Shown here: piece after piece, positions 51,672-61,375 of the stretch | Layout: the number at the start of each line of letters is the position of its first letter | How positions within the stretch are numbered: the stretch's first letter is position 1 | Source: Geoalkalibacter subterraneus | GTDB lineage: Bacteria; Desulfobacterota; Desulfuromonadia; Desulfuromonadales; Geoalkalibacteraceae | Assembly: GCF_000827125.1 (NCBI RefSeq) | Contig: NZ_CP010311.1 | Coordinates: forward strand, 3,059,001-3,123,000 | Reading direction: 5' to 3' | Length of the DNA stretch: 64,000 nucleotides | Made by a program: the position numbers and the translations under genes | Notes under the pieces: model-generated | The model's input: only the letters and a program-made list of their open reading frames with translations | What the model was told of the DNA's origin: nothing | Databases searched by the model: none

Positions 51672-53255
51672 CTATCCCGGCCAGATCCGATCCAGCCAGC
51701 GGTTTTTCTCACCGAATGCCAGCACCCGGTTGCGCCCTTTGCGTTTGGCCTGCAGCAGCGCCTGGTCAGCCTGACCGATCAGCTCATCCGAGGTCGTCGC
51801 GCGATCGTCCGGCGAAAGAGTGGCGACCCCGAGGCTCAGGGCCACCTGGTAGGTTTTGCCGTCCTGCTCGAAGCGGGATTCCGCCACTTCCAGGCGGATT
51901 TTTTCGGCCACATTCAGTGCGGCATCAAGATCGGTTTCCGGCAGCACAACTGCGAACTCTTCACCGCCATAGCGGGCAATCAGGTCGTACTCCCGCAGAA
52001 CGCGGGTCATCACCTGGCACATCTCGCGCAGGATGAAATCACCGACCTGGTGCCCGTGATGGTCGTTGAACCCCTTGAAATGGTCCACATCAGCCATGAT
52101 GAGGCTCAAAGGGTGGGCGTGACGGCGCGCGCGGCTGATTTCCTTGCGCAGGGTGGACTGAAAGTAGCGATGGTTGTAAACACCCGTCAAGCCATCAAGG
52201 TTGACCAGCGCCTCAAGACGGCGATTTTTCTCCTGCAGCTCGCGAGTCAGCCTGTGCAGCTCCATCTTGGCTTCGGTCAGCTCGCGGTTCATCTGCTCGT
52301 AGGTCATGTTGATCTGCGCCAGCCGCGTGTTGGCTTCCTGCAGAATCTCTTCCACCGAGTGCTCTATATTCACCTGCATGCCAAAATAGCCCGCCACCCG
52401 GTTGACTTCGGTATGAACCCGCGAGGCGATGTCATCGACCAGCGTCGGATCAAGACCCAGCAGTTTTTTCGATTCAACGACAAACCGGCGATGGTAAACT
52501 TCCGGCCGGTCCGAGTAAAAAATGCCGGCCATCAGATAGGAGACATGCACCACCTTGTTGAGACGATCGGCCGCCTCGTTGCCACTCAGGTAGCTCTGCG
52601 GTTTGTGATGATAGGCGATCGGTGTCACCAGCGAAGACGGAAAGCCCCACTTCCGGGCAATCGCCTGCCCCAGGACGGCATGGTCGACCCCCAGGACACG
52701 CTGTTCAGCCAGCATTTCCTCACATCCCTGGTCAATCATCGCCCTGATGCGTTCACAATCTTCGGGGAATTCAATGGCCAGGATCATCTCCCCGATATTC
52801 TGCAGCAGCCCTGCGACAAAGGCCTCCTCACGTTGGGATTCATCGAGATACCCCATAATCAGGCGCGCCGAAACCGCCGAAGCCAGCGAACGCTCCCAGA
52901 ATATTTTGTGATTAAAGCCCCTGCACGGCGTCCGGGTCAGGTTGAGCAGGGAGAAGGAGAGAACCAGGCTGCGCACTGCCTGAATGCCGAGAATCGTGAC
53001 CGCCTGCTGAATGTTTCCGACCTTGGAGGACAGGCTGTAAAAAGAGGAGTTGACCACCCGCAGCACCTTGGCGGACAGCGACATGTCGTGGGAAATCAGC
53101 TCGGCGATCTCGCGTACCGTCGTCTCCTCATCGGAGGTGATCGACAACAACTTGGCCGCCACCGTCGGCAGAGTGGGCAGGGAATCGGAACTCAGCACGC
53201 GCTGAAGGATTTCGCGTCGGCTCATTTGTCCTTGCGGCTCAGCTGTTTCGCCCAT
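51672..53255 (-). CDS. HDOD-GGDEF protein, copy 1
   Basis: The protein has the same architecture as its neighbour: HDOD (~20-215; LPTLPTVAAKLLSI, SAKVLRVVNSSFYSLS, EAFVAGLLQNIGEMIL), a helical linker (YFGMQVNIEHSVEEILQEAN is shared almost word for word) and GGDEF with intact RYGGEEFAV. It has 527 residues. The two genes share motif order throughout but differ at many positions, so the duplication is old. They follow larA on the same strand. Confidence 0.92.
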   Translation of the reverse strand: MGETAEPQGQMSRREILQRVLSSDSLPTLPTVAAKLLSITSDEETTVREIAELISHDMSLSAKVLRVVNSSFYSLSSKVGNIQQAVTILGIQAVRSLVLSFSLLNLTRTPCRGFNHKIFWERSLASAVSARLIMGYLDESQREEAFVAGLLQNIGEMILAIEFPEDCERIRAMIDQGCEEMLAEQRVLGVDHAVLGQAIARKWGFPSSLVTPIAYHHKPQSYLSGNEAADRLNKVVHVSYLMAGIFYSDRPEVYHRRFVVESKKLLGLDPTLVDDIASRVHTEVNRVAGYFGMQVNIEHSVEEILQEANTRLAQINMTYEQMNRELTEAKMELHRLTRELQEKNRRLEALVNLDGLTGVYNHRYFQSTLRKEISRARRHAHPLSLIMADVDHFKGFNDHHGHQVGDFILREMCQVMTRVLREYDLIARYGGEEFAVVLPETDLDAALNVAEKIRLEVAESRFEQDGKTYQVALSLGVATLSPDDRATTSDELIGQADQALLQAKRKGRNRVLAFGEKNRWLDRIWPG

Positions 53256-53269
53256 GCCTGATCCTTTTC

Positions 53270-54544
53270 TCAGAGTCGGGCGGTCACCGGCAAGACGGTG
53301 CCGCCATCGGGAATGATTACGGTGAATGGGTTCTCGGGCAGATCAGACTGAGCCAGGTGCAAAGCCTCATCCAGATTTCGCGCTTTTTCCATTCCCATTT
53401 TCTCGGTTTCCACCGGGCCGAATTCGCTCACCAGAATCACGCGATGGGAGCGCGCCTTCATCAGGGTAGAATAGGCGGTCTGACCGTTGATTTCATAGCC
53501 GGAACGCAGCGCTTTTTCGAACGAGGCCGGATCGGTATACTGAAACCAGTCGAAAAAAGTCTTGTTGCCGAAACCATCGGCGCAGGCGGCCAGCAGAATC
53601 AGCGTGCCGCCGGGCCGAACCGCATTGACCCCGTAATCCAGTGCCTTGTGCGCCTGGATGAAATTGATGTCTTTGGGATAGCCCCCGCAGGAGACCACCG
53701 CAAGGTCGGCCGGCCGTTCCAGCGGCACGCTGTAGAGTTCGCGGCACAGCTCGCAGCCGGCAAGGTGGGCCGCTTCCAGTCCCCCGCAGAACACGGCGCT
53801 GATCTGCTTGTCGGGGGTCAGCACCGTATTGAGCAGAAAATCGGGTTCGACAAGGCGGGCGGCCTCCAGAATAGCTTCATGCACCGGGTTTCCGTCAAGC
53901 ACGCCGGTCACCGCCCGCGGATGCTTGCCACCGACCTCCGGTGGATTGAACACGGCAAAATGAGTGGCCATGCAGGTTTCCCGCGACGCCACCCCGGGCA
54001 CCAGCCCTTTGCGACCACCACCGAAGCCGGCAAAATAATGATAACCGACCGTGCCGGTGACAATCACCCGGTCGGTCTCAACCACGTGGCGGTTGACCGA
54101 AACCGGCATACCGCCGGCGGTGGTGCCGAGAAGTCTAAGCTCCGCCGGGTCGTCACACTCATGGTCGAGGATGCGGATGCGCCCGGACAGCGGGCCGAGA
54201 ATCTTGCGGTGTTCGGCATCACTCTGCTTGCGATGAATCCCCAACGCTACAAGAACGAGGATGTCCTCATCGGCGACGCCGCACGCGTTAAGCTGTTCCA
54301 CCAGAATCGGAAGATAATGCTCGCTGCCGGTATATCGCGTGATATCGGAGGTCACAATCGTGACCTTCTCGCGCGGGCGCACGATCTGATCCAGCGGCGG
54401 ACTGCCCAGCGGTTGAGCAAGCGCCTCCCGCACCAGATCAGCGGCCGATATCCGCGGCGGTAAGACGCTCGGCGTGAGGATCCTTGCCCCGGGCAGATCG
54501 CAGCGGAACACCTCGTGTCCGTATTTCAGTTCGCATCTCGTCAT
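53270..54544 (-). CDS. LarA-like lactate racemase family protein (DUF2088)
   Basis: The start is at 54544 or 54556. The protein of about 424 residues has the nickel-pincer cofactor-binding landmarks of LarA: SDITRYTGSEHYLP, VALGIHRKQSDAEH, and GTVGYHYFAGFGGGRKGLVP with its His and Lys. LarA interconverts L- and D-lactate but many relatives act on other 2-hydroxyacids. No larB/larC/larE cofactor genes are nearby. Proximity to the GlcDF-type oxidase is consistent with lactate use. Confidence 0.88.
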   Translation of the reverse strand: MTRCELKYGHEVFRCDLPGARILTPSVLPPRISAADLVREALAQPLGSPPLDQIVRPREKVTIVTSDITRYTGSEHYLPILVEQLNACGVADEDILVLVALGIHRKQSDAEHRKILGPLSGRIRILDHECDDPAELRLLGTTAGGMPVSVNRHVVETDRVIVTGTVGYHYFAGFGGGRKGLVPGVASRETCMATHFAVFNPPEVGGKHPRAVTGVLDGNPVHEAILEAARLVEPDFLLNTVLTPDKQISAVFCGGLEAAHLAGCELCRELYSVPLERPADLAVVSCGGYPKDINFIQAHKALDYGVNAVRPGGTLILLAACADGFGNKTFFDWFQYTDPASFEKALRSGYEINGQTAYSTLMKARSHRVILVSEFGPVETEKMGMEKARNLDEALHLAQSDLPENPFTVIIPDGGTVLPVTARL

Positions 54545-54556
54545 AAATCGTTCCAA

Positions 54557-54989
54557 AACAAGATATTAGCACACAAAGAAGGTTAAAGGAACATTCATAA
54601 AGGTAGTTGCAAAGGCTTTTTGTCGCAAAGTTTGAATCTGCCAGCAAGGGTCCGGCAACGTCTCCTCGCTGCATCGCATCGGCGGAAGCATTATATCCCA
54701 AATGCCTTTCAATGAGGTCACGTCCCGGCTCGATTCCTAAAGCGGTCAGAACCAGGCAGAGGAATTTAAACAAGCCGATTTTCACAAGAGCACCCTCCGT
54801 AAAAGGGCCAGAACCGCCCAATTATGGAACACTTATTTCCGAGCGGAGCGGATATTCGAATTATATCGCAGGGACAATGATCGCAAGGCTAAAATCGACG
54901 GCGGTCTCCCATGAAAACCACTGTCCACAAAGCTTCAGACGAAAGTTGACGCCGTCGCCGCCAGGGCATAGAATGCCTGCGGAGCTCTT
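54557..54989. other. 433-nt gap between larA-like gene and radA; no confident gene
   Basis: On the minus strand a GTG at 54785 has GGAGGG upstream and opens a frame (KIGLFKFLCLVLTALG, EPGRDLIERHLGYN) that would run far into larA out of frame; a small real gene cut by larA cannot be excluded. No hairpin terminator or strong promoter box was recognised in the gap. Confidence 0.3.
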
Positions 54990-56372
54990 ATGAAACCAGC
55001 CAAAAACCGCATTAAAACCATCTTCGTCTGCCAGCAGTGCGGCGGCACAAGCCCCAAATGGCTGGGACGCTGCCCCGACTGCCAGGCCTGGAACACCCTG
55101 GTCGAGGAAAAGACCGCGCCTGCCCGTGACAGCCGCGCCCCCACTTCAAGCAGCCGTCCGCAAAGACTGCCCCAGGTCGCGGTCACCAAGGAAGACCGGC
55201 GCCGCTGCGGGATCGGTGAATTCGACCAGGTGCTGGGCGGCGGAATCGTGGCCGGGTCATTCATCCTGATCGGCGGCGATCCCGGCATCGGCAAATCGAC
55301 GCTGCTGCTGCAGGCGGTCAGCCGCCTGTCCGAACAGGGCAGCGCCCTGTATGTGACCGCCGAGGAATCGGCGCGCCAGGTCAAACTGAGAGCGGACCGG
55401 CTGGGAGTCTCGCCGCGCGATGTTTTTCTGCTGGCCGAAACCTCCCTTGAAGCGATTCTCGAACGGGTTGCGGAACTCAAACCCGCTTTTCTGGTCATCG
55501 ACTCGATCCAGACCATTTTCACCGCCGCCCTGGACTCGGCACCCGGCAGCGTCAGCCAGGTGCGCGAATGCGCCAGCCGTCTGATGCAGGTCGCCAAAGG
55601 GGACGGCATCCCGACCTTTCTGGTCGGCCACGTGACCAAAGACGGCGCCATCGCCGGACCCCGCATGCTGGAGCACATGGTCGACACGGTGCTTTACTTC
55701 GAGGGCGATCCAGGTCATCCCTACCGCATTCTACGCGCGGTCAAAAACCGCTTCGGCTCCACCAACGAGATCGGCGTGTTTCAGATGAAAGACCGCGGCC
55801 TGGCCGAAGTTTCCAATCCTTCGGAACTTTTTCTGTCGGAGCGCCCGGACGGCGCGGCCGGCAGCGCAGTGGTTCCGGCTCTCGAAGGAAGCCGTCCTAT
55901 CCTGGTCGAACTGCAGGCGCTGGTCTCGACCACCTCCTTCGGCACGCCGCGCCGCACCACCATGGGCTTTGACCATAACCGGGTTTCGCTATTGGTCGCC
56001 GTGCTCGACAAAAAAGTCGGGCTGTCTCTGCCCGCCCAGGATATTTTTCTCAATGTCGCCGGAGGCGTGCGCCTCGACGAACCGGCGGTCGACCTCGGCG
56101 TCATGGCCGCGCTGGCTTCAAGTCATCTCAACCGTGCCATACCACAACGCACCATCGTCTTCGGCGAAGTGGGGCTGGCGGGCGAAGTACGGGCGGTTTC
56201 GCACCCCGACCTGCGCGTCAAGGAGGCCGCCCGTCTCGGTTTTAACCGCTGCATTCTGCCCGCCGGCAATCTGAAAAACCTCGAAGCGCCGCCCGGCCTG
56301 CGCCTCATGGGCGTCAAAAGCGCCGAGGAGATGCTCGAAGACATTTTCACCCCGGAGGAAAACGAAAAATGA
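54990..56372 (+). CDS. radA: RadA, DNA repair/branch-migration ATPase
   Basis: The 460-residue protein has a zinc finger ([18 protein letters not shown]), RecA-like core with Walker [13 protein letters not shown], the RadA signature [13 protein letters not shown], Walker B VIDSIQTI and a C-terminal Lon-like domain ([28 protein letters not shown]). RadA promotes branch migration in recombination and repair. It overlaps moaC by 4 nt (ATGA). Confidence 0.95.
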   Translation: MKPAKNRIKTIFVCQQCGGTSPKWLGRCPDCQAWNTLVEEKTAPARDSRAPTSSSRPQRLPQVAVTKEDRRRCGIGEFDQVLGGGIVAGSFILIGGDPGIGKSTLLLQAVSRLSEQGSALYVTAEESARQVKLRADRLGVSPRDVFLLAETSLEAILERVAELKPAFLVIDSIQTIFTAALDSAPGSVSQVRECASRLMQVAKGDGIPTFLVGHVTKDGAIAGPRMLEHMVDTVLYFEGDPGHPYRILRAVKNRFGSTNEIGVFQMKDRGLAEVSNPSELFLSERPDGAAGSAVVPALEGSRPILVELQALVSTTSFGTPRRTTMGFDHNRVSLLVAVLDKKVGLSLPAQDIFLNVAGGVRLDEPAVDLGVMAALASSHLNRAIPQRTIVFGEVGLAGEVRAVSHPDLRVKEAARLGFNRCILPAGNLKNLEAPPGLRLMGVKSAEEMLEDIFTPEENEK

Positions 56373-56863
56373 GCGATCATTTGACCCATTTCGACGCCGA
56401 AGGCCGCGCTGTCATGGTCGATGTCGGCGGCAAAACCGACACCCGGCGTCTGGCGATAGCGCACGGCGAAATCCGCATGAAGGAATCCACCCTCACCCGC
56501 ATCCTTGATCGTGACGTCGAAAAAGGGGATGTCTTTGCCGTGGCACGCGTCGCCGGCATCATGGGCGCAAAGAAAACCCCGGACCTGATCCCCCTGTGCC
56601 ACCCGCTGCCCATCGGCTCCATTCAACTCGATTTCACCCCTCGCCCCGGCGCCGGACGGGTTGAAATCGAGGCTCGGGTGTCGGTGGACGGAAAAACAGG
56701 CGTCGAAATGGAAGCCCTGACTGCCGTTTCCACGGCGGCACTGACCATCTACGACATGTGCAAAGCGGTGGACAGGGAGATGGAGATCGGCGCCATCCGC
56801 CTGATGGAAAAACACGGCGGCAAAAGCGGCACATTCATCCGTGCACGGGAGGACGCATCATGA
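56369..56863 (+). CDS. moaC: MoaC, cyclic pyranopterin monophosphate synthase
   Basis: The 164-residue protein has the family motifs [36 protein letters not shown] (metal and substrate residues), [20 protein letters not shown] and a terminal KHGGKSGTF. MoaC converts the MoaA product to cPMP for molybdopterin. It overlaps the genes on both sides by ATGA. Confidence 0.96.
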   Translation: MSDHLTHFDAEGRAVMVDVGGKTDTRRLAIAHGEIRMKESTLTRILDRDVEKGDVFAVARVAGIMGAKKTPDLIPLCHPLPIGSIQLDFTPRPGAGRVEIEARVSVDGKTGVEMEALTAVSTAALTIYDMCKAVDREMEIGAIRLMEKHGGKSGTFIRAREDAS

Positions 56864-57417
56864 GCCAGGCTCAGAACGACCCGCCCGCATCGCCGCATGA
56901 CACGGCCCAGTTTCGCATCCGCCGTGCATTTCTGCTGCCTCTCGGCCTGCTGTTGGCCCTCTCCGTCGCCCTGCTGATCGTCACCCTGCTGCAGGGGCAG
57001 AGCACCGGCAAGATCATCGTTTTAAGCGCCCTGATCATTCCAGTGGCAGGCATTTTTCTTGAAAGCGCCACCCGAAGCGCGGAGATCGGCCCCGAGGCGA
57101 TCACCATTCATAAATTCCTGCGCAACCGCTCCCTGCGCTACGACGAGGTGACCGAAGTCGAGGCGGTGGTGGTCAAAAAGCGCGCCTTCCTGAGTATCAG
57201 CAGCGAGGCGCATTTTTTGATCATCTCCAATGCCTATGCCGACTTTCCAACCCTGGTCCGGTCATTGTTGTCCCATGTTCCGGACGAGGTGGTCACAGAG
57301 CAGGCACGAAAGATGGCGGCGGACCCGCCCGTGAAGAGTTCCGATATCGTTTCCTGCTGGATTGCGACGACACTGATGGCACTGATTCTGGCGGTGCAGC
57401 TCTACGGCCGGTTTTGA
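56860..57417 (+). CDS. PH-like membrane protein, unknown
   Basis: The ATG at 56860 overlaps the moaC stop. The 185 residues begin with a soluble head, two N-terminal helices ([21 protein letters not shown] and [16 protein letters not shown]), a PH-like beta region ([49 protein letters not shown]) and a final helix. This matches bacterial PH-domain membrane proteins of unknown role. It is the third gene of a radA-moaC coupled set. Confidence 0.8.
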   Translation: MSQAQNDPPASPHDTAQFRIRRAFLLPLGLLLALSVALLIVTLLQGQSTGKIIVLSALIIPVAGIFLESATRSAEIGPEAITIHKFLRNRSLRYDEVTEVEAVVVKKRAFLSISSEAHFLIISNAYADFPTLVRSLLSHVPDEVVTEQARKMAADPPVKSSDIVSCWIATTLMALILAVQLYGRF

Positions 57418-57420
57418 ATA

Positions 57421-57624
57421 CTACTGTCCCGTGCGACGACGCACGGTGATGGACTCACCGCCGACGCCCCAGTTGTCCGTCTCCACTTCGTCGATGACCA
57501 CCACCGTGGTGGCGGGGTTCTTGCCCAGCACATCCACCAGCAGTTGAGTAGCGCCCTCGATCAGGCGCGCCTTCTGCTCGGCGGTGGCGCCTTCTTTGGT
57601 GATCTTGATGTTGACATAAGGCAT
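57421..57624 (-). CDS. 4-oxalocrotonate tautomerase-family protein
   Basis: AAGGAG precedes the ATG at 57624. The 67 residues begin MPYVNIKITKEGATAEQK with catalytic Pro2 after Met removal. The family length (60-70) and the C-terminal half (VVVIDEVETDNWGVGGE) agree. Substrate unknown; such proteins act as hexameric tautomerases in degradation pathways. Confidence 0.9.
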   Translation of the reverse strand: MPYVNIKITKEGATAEQKARLIEGATQLLVDVLGKNPATTVVVIDEVETDNWGVGGESITVRRRTGQ

Positions 57625-57664
57625 CGTGTCGACTCCTTTCAAATTTGGCTTTCTTGCGAAAGCA

Positions 57665-58867
57665 TCATGGTTGAGGGGCATCACTGAATCCACGATCCAG
57701 CGCGATAAAGACAGCGCCCACGCCAATAGCGAGGGCTGCCAGCAAAAGGGGCAGACCGAAACCATGATGAAGATCCGCGAGGACTCCGGCGGCAGGGGGA
57801 CCGAGCATTTGCCCGATACCGAAGCAGGCGGTCAGAACCGCCGCTGAACGGCGCTGTGCGAACGGCATGCGCCGCCCCCCTTCTGCCATCACCAGGGCCA
57901 CGATCCCCATAAAAGTGGCCCCGAAAGAAAACGCTGAAAAAGCCACAAGCAGCATGCTTTCAGCGCCAATACCCGCCAGGATTCCCGTCGCCTGCAAGGC
58001 AAAAGCCGCCAGCAGGGCGAAGCGCGTTCCGACCCGCCGGGCAAAGCGGGGCCACAATAAAGTCGACGGCATGGCCGCCAACCCCACCGCGACCCAGGCA
58101 TAGGGGGCCAGATGCGCCATACCGGGCGCAGCAGCAACGATCGCCACCAGGAATGTGGCGGTGACCACATAGCCGAGCCCCTCGAAGAAGTAGGCGACCG
58201 CCAGCGGCCAGAGGGGCTTTCCACGGCCGCCCGCAGAATCCGTCGCCACGGCCTGCGCCGGCACGCTCCCCCTGCGCCGCCCCAGGGCTACGCCAAGCGC
58301 TGCAAGCAGAACGGCAATTAGGCCACTGCCGATCCAGGTCCCCTGCCAGCCGCCCACCTTATCAAAAACCGGCACCAGCGACCCGCTCAGGGCGATCCCC
58401 AATCCAACTCCGCCGTACAGGGCGCCGAACCAGGGCAGATGGCGGCGACGGGCCAGAGCGTCGGCCACCTCACTGGAAATCAGGATAAACAGCAGCGCAC
58501 TGGCGATCCCGCCGACAAGACGCAGCATCCCCCACACCCAGAGGGTTTGGGTCATCGCCATAAAGAAAGTGGTGGCAATGCTGGCCAGTAGCGCCGCTAT
58601 TCCCACCAGCCGGTGGCCACAGCGGGCTGGAGCCAGCGAGCAGGCCAGGGCACCGACCAGGTAACCCAGGTAATTGAGGCCGGCCAGCCAGCCAGCCGCA
58701 CCGTGGCTCAAGCCAAGGTCGCGCTGCATCAGGGGCAGAATCGGAGTAAAGACGAAGCGGCCGATCCCCATGGCCACCACCAGCCCCAGCATCCCCCCAA
58801 GCAGGATAAAAAAAGACTGCCAGGCCCGCCGGGCCGCCTCATCCGGATGAATTATTTTCTTGGTCAT
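57665..58867 (-). CDS. YbfB/YjiJ-family MFS transporter
   Basis: The 400 residues have twelve hydrophobic helices and the family start GLVVAMGIGRFVFTPILPLM, GWLAGLNYLGYLVGAL, ISSEVADALARRRHLPWFGA and an MFS-type loop pattern. It ends 40 nt before the tautomerase gene in the same direction. Cargo unknown. Confidence 0.85.
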   Translation of the reverse strand: MTKKIIHPDEAARRAWQSFFILLGGMLGLVVAMGIGRFVFTPILPLMQRDLGLSHGAAGWLAGLNYLGYLVGALACSLAPARCGHRLVGIAALLASIATTFFMAMTQTLWVWGMLRLVGGIASALLFILISSEVADALARRRHLPWFGALYGGVGLGIALSGSLVPVFDKVGGWQGTWIGSGLIAVLLAALGVALGRRRGSVPAQAVATDSAGGRGKPLWPLAVAYFFEGLGYVVTATFLVAIVAAAPGMAHLAPYAWVAVGLAAMPSTLLWPRFARRVGTRFALLAAFALQATGILAGIGAESMLLVAFSAFSFGATFMGIVALVMAEGGRRMPFAQRRSAAVLTACFGIGQMLGPPAAGVLADLHHGFGLPLLLAALAIGVGAVFIALDRGFSDAPQP

Positions 58868-58983
58868 GAGATCTATTCTACGGACATTCGGATCTCAGGC
58901 AAGAAAATGTATACAATTGCGCTTTTGCGCGCTGCGTTGTATTGTGAATTCGGGTTGGATTCTACGAAGAGGAGATCAAGGAC

Positions 58984-59184
58984 ATGTTTGGACTGGGAAC
59001 ACAAGAACTGATCATTATTCTGGTGCTGGTTCTGATCATTTTCGGCGCCGGAAAACTGCCACAGGTCGGCAGCGCCCTCGGCAAGGGACTGCGCAACTTC
59101 AAATCCGGCATGAAAGACGATGAAGACGAGAACAGCGACAAAGCCGAACGACTTGAAGATGGGTCCGAGGACAAAAAAGGCTGA
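58984..59184 (+). CDS. tatA: TatA/E, twin-arginine translocase pore subunit
   Basis: The 66-residue protein has a short N-tail, one helix ([22 protein letters not shown] with the conserved FGxGKLPQ hinge), amphipathic helix [14 protein letters not shown] and an acidic/basic tail. AGGAG is 14 nt upstream and the gene is a lone tatA; tatB/tatC are not in the window. It forms the oligomeric channel for folded, cofactor-bearing proteins. Confidence 0.95.
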   Translation: MFGLGTQELIIILVLVLIIFGAGKLPQVGSALGKGLRNFKSGMKDDEDENSDKAERLEDGSEDKKG

Positions 59185-59207
59185 GTCGGAGTGGACAATG
59201 ACGCATC

Positions 59208-59246
59208 AAAAAAAGGCCTGCCGAACATTCGGCAGGCCTTTTTTTG
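59208..59246. terminator. Strong bidirectional terminator
   Basis: AGGCCTGCCGAA and its complement form a long stem (59214-59239) with A and T tracts on the two sides (AAAAAA before, TTTTTTT after). Confidence 0.92.
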
Positions 59247-59300
59247 ATGGCGTCGCAAAGATTCCGCCCTACGGCGTTAGGCGTTTTTTTTGCGAAAACA
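59246..59300. repeat. Family B repeat, short copy
   Basis: GATGGCGTCGCAAAGATTCC, CGCCCTACGGCGTTAGGCG and TTTTTTTTGCGAAAA repeat the inner part of the long copy at 36215-36345 in opposite orientation. It lies directly against the stop codon of the DUF302 gene and replaces its natural trailer. Confidence 0.6.
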
Positions 59301-59699
59301 TCAGACTTTGTCAATGGCAAGTTTGAGACGATCGCGGATCTGCACCAGCAGGTTCTGCAGAGAGACGCTGTCGTTGAAACCGAATACCACCACCGGATCA
59401 ACAGCCATCACCGTCGTCTTGCCGGGGCTCTCCTCGTAAATCGCCACGTTGCAGGGGAAAAGCAACCCCATATCGATCTCAGTGGACAGCGCCTTGTAAG
59501 CCACATGAGGATTGCACGCCCCCAGGATCCGGTAACGTCGAAAATCCATCCCCATATCCTCCTTAAAACGCCGGGTCACGTCAATCTCGCTCATAAGTTT
59601 GAATTGCTGCTCCCGGAGTGTCGCGCGCACCCGCTCCACCACCTCGTCAAAAGGCCTCTCAACTGTTTTTCCGAATCCGTAAGGAAGTTTTTTATCCAT
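59301..59699 (-). CDS. DUF302 protein
   Basis: The ATG at 59699 has AGGAG upstream. The 132-residue protein has the DUF302 signature: KTVERPFDEVVERVRATLREQ, GACNPHVAYKAL, LLFPCNVAIYEESPGKTTV and an I-RDRLKLAI end. The conserved Cys pair (ACNPH, PCNV) suggests metal or redox binding. Biochemical role unknown; family members are frequent in bacteria that handle sulfur or metals. Confidence 0.85.
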   Translation of the reverse strand: MDKKLPYGFGKTVERPFDEVVERVRATLREQQFKLMSEIDVTRRFKEDMGMDFRRYRILGACNPHVAYKALSTEIDMGLLFPCNVAIYEESPGKTTVMAVDPVVVFGFNDSVSLQNLLVQIRDRLKLAIDKV

Positions 59700-59773
59700 A
59701 AAATGGCTCCTGCACCGCGATGGATATTCAAAATCTTCGACATCCGTATACAGCGACGCTGAAGCGTACCACA

Positions 59774-59826
59774 AAGAACCCCCGGCGTCCATAAGTGCAA
59801 TTAACTTATAAACGCCGGGGGTTCTT
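59774..59826 (-). terminator. Long hairpin after the helicase gene
   Basis: AAGAACCCCCGGCGT pairs with ACGCCGGGGGTTCTT (15 bp) and an inner ATAAGT/ACTTAT stem continues it. The tail on the minus strand is only weakly U-rich (TTCTTTG). It lies 38 nt beyond the helicase stop and before the DUF302 start. Confidence 0.65.
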
Positions 59827-59864
59827 GACTGAAAAACAGTAATTTCAAAGAGCCAGAAGGGGTT

Positions 59865-61169
59865 TTATCCTCGCGACTCATTTTTGCGGCTGCGGTACTC
59901 GATCACCGGGCCCTTGGCATCCCTGCGGGTCTTACGCTCCCAGGGCTTGCGGCCGCTCTTGTCACTGCGGCCGGCAGGCTTGCTGCCAAAGCGTTTTTTA
60001 CCATTTCCAGCGGGGCGGGCATTGCGCAGCGGGCGCGTCGGCTCAAGACCTGGAATCACCGACTGCGCCAGCGCCTGGCCGATATAGCGCTCGATGCGCT
60101 GCAGGCGGATCGCCTCATCACCGGCGGCAAAGGAGATGGCAATCCCGGAAGCTCCGGCGCGGCCGGTGCGGCCGATGCGGTGTACGTAATCCTCGGCGGC
60201 CTGAGGCAGATCAAAATTAATGACATGACTGATGCCGGAGACATCGAGGCCGCGCGCCGCAACGTCGGTCGCGACCAGCAGGCGGATCTTGCCGCGGCGC
60301 AGATCACCCACGGTGCGGTTGCGCGCCCCCTGGCTCATGTCGCCGTGCAGAGCAGCAGCCCGGTGACCGCTGCGTGTCAGATCGCGCGCCAGAGTGTCGG
60401 CCCCCGCCTTGGTCGCGGAAAAGATGATGGCGCAGGTCATGCCCTTGTCATCGGCCAGATGACAGAGCAGGCGTTTTTTATGCTCGAGGCCGTCGGCGAC
60501 ATGCAGATGCTGCACGATGTGTTCGTGGGTCACTTTCTTGCCCGCGATATCGATGCGCACCGGCTCCTTGAGCAGTCGGCGCGCCAGATCCGCCATGGGG
60601 CGATCGAGCGTGGCAGTGAAGAGCAGGGTCTGGCGGGCGGCGGGAGCTGCGGCGGTGATCTTCTCCACATCCTCCTTGAAGCCCATGTCGAGCATACGGT
60701 CGGCCTCGTCCAGAATCAGAAACTCCAGCCGCGACAGATCGAGGCTGCCGCGCTCGAGATGATCGATCAGTCGGCCCGGCGTGCCGACCACCAGATCGAT
60801 AGGCCGGCTCAGGTCACGGAATTGCGGGCCATAAGGTACTCCACCGAGGATCACGGCGCTGCGCATATTGATAAATCGCCCGTAGGTGCGGGTCGCTTCA
60901 GTCACCTGGGAAGCCAGCTCGCGGGTCGGTGTCAGCACCAGGACACGAGGGGCGCCCTTGGGACCTTTACGCACGGTGGAGAGCTTCTCCAGCACCGGCA
61001 GCATGAAAGCGGCCGTCTTGCCCGTCCCGGTCTGGGCGGAGGCCATTACGTCACGACCAGCGATGATCTCAGGGATGGAGCGCGCCTGGATCTGGGTCGG
61101 CTCGGTATAGCCGCAGGCTTTGATGGCGCGTTGAATAGGTTCACTCAATTTCAGGTCAGAAAAAGTCAC
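59865..61169 (-). CDS. DEAD-box RNA helicase, RhlE-like
   Basis: The GTG at 61169 has AAGGAG/AAGGA upstream. The 434-residue helicase has Q motif YTEPTQIQARSIPEI, Walker A SAQTGTGKTAAFML, PTRELASQ, DEAD box LILDEADRMLDMGF, SAT as TATLDRP, LVATDVAARGLDVSG and HRIGRTGRAG. A basic C-terminal tail (RKPWERKTRRDAKG) binds RNA. The length fits RhlE/SrmB-type helicases used in ribosome assembly and cold adaptation. Its 5' leader contains a palindromic element directly before the Shine-Dalgarno. Confidence 0.95.
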   Translation of the reverse strand: MTFSDLKLSEPIQRAIKACGYTEPTQIQARSIPEIIAGRDVMASAQTGTGKTAAFMLPVLEKLSTVRKGPKGAPRVLVLTPTRELASQVTEATRTYGRFINMRSAVILGGVPYGPQFRDLSRPIDLVVGTPGRLIDHLERGSLDLSRLEFLILDEADRMLDMGFKEDVEKITAAAPAARQTLLFTATLDRPMADLARRLLKEPVRIDIAGKKVTHEHIVQHLHVADGLEHKKRLLCHLADDKGMTCAIIFSATKAGADTLARDLTRSGHRAAALHGDMSQGARNRTVGDLRRGKIRLLVATDVAARGLDVSGISHVINFDLPQAAEDYVHRIGRTGRAGASGIAISFAAGDEAIRLQRIERYIGQALAQSVIPGLEPTRPLRNARPAGNGKKRFGSKPAGRSDKSGRKPWERKTRRDAKGPVIEYRSRKNESRG

Positions 61170-61194
61170 AAGAATTCCTTCTCCTTTCGCCGTC

Positions 61195-61375
61195 TAGCCC
61201 GGGTTATTCATGAAGCTTCGTCGCGAAACCGGCAAGTGTCCGTCAGATCAAGCCTGGCACAGGGAGTTGCCCTACAGACGTACTCACAGTACGTCGAAGC
61301 GCAAGGAGCGAGCACGGCTTGAGATGGCGGGCAATTGTCGGTTGCAGCAGAAGTTTTCATGAATAATCCGGGCTA
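61195..61375. repeat. MITE-like palindrome, family E, in the helicase leader
   Basis: Ends TAGCCCGGGTTATTCATGAA and TTCATGAATAATCCGGGCTA are inverted copies matching at 19 of 20 positions. The interior continues as an imperfect palindrome to a centre GACGTACTCACAGTACGTC. It encodes nothing. It begins 4-5 nt upstream of the helicase Shine-Dalgarno. The rest of the 493-nt gap 61170-61662 holds DNA with no recognised gene and the glpK terminator. Confidence 0.88.

Noticed and set aside
54438-54785. Minus-strand GTG frame with GGAGGG upstream
   Set aside because: It runs over 100 nt into the start of the larA-like gene out of frame and its sequence has no recognised family; kept only as a remark on the gap.
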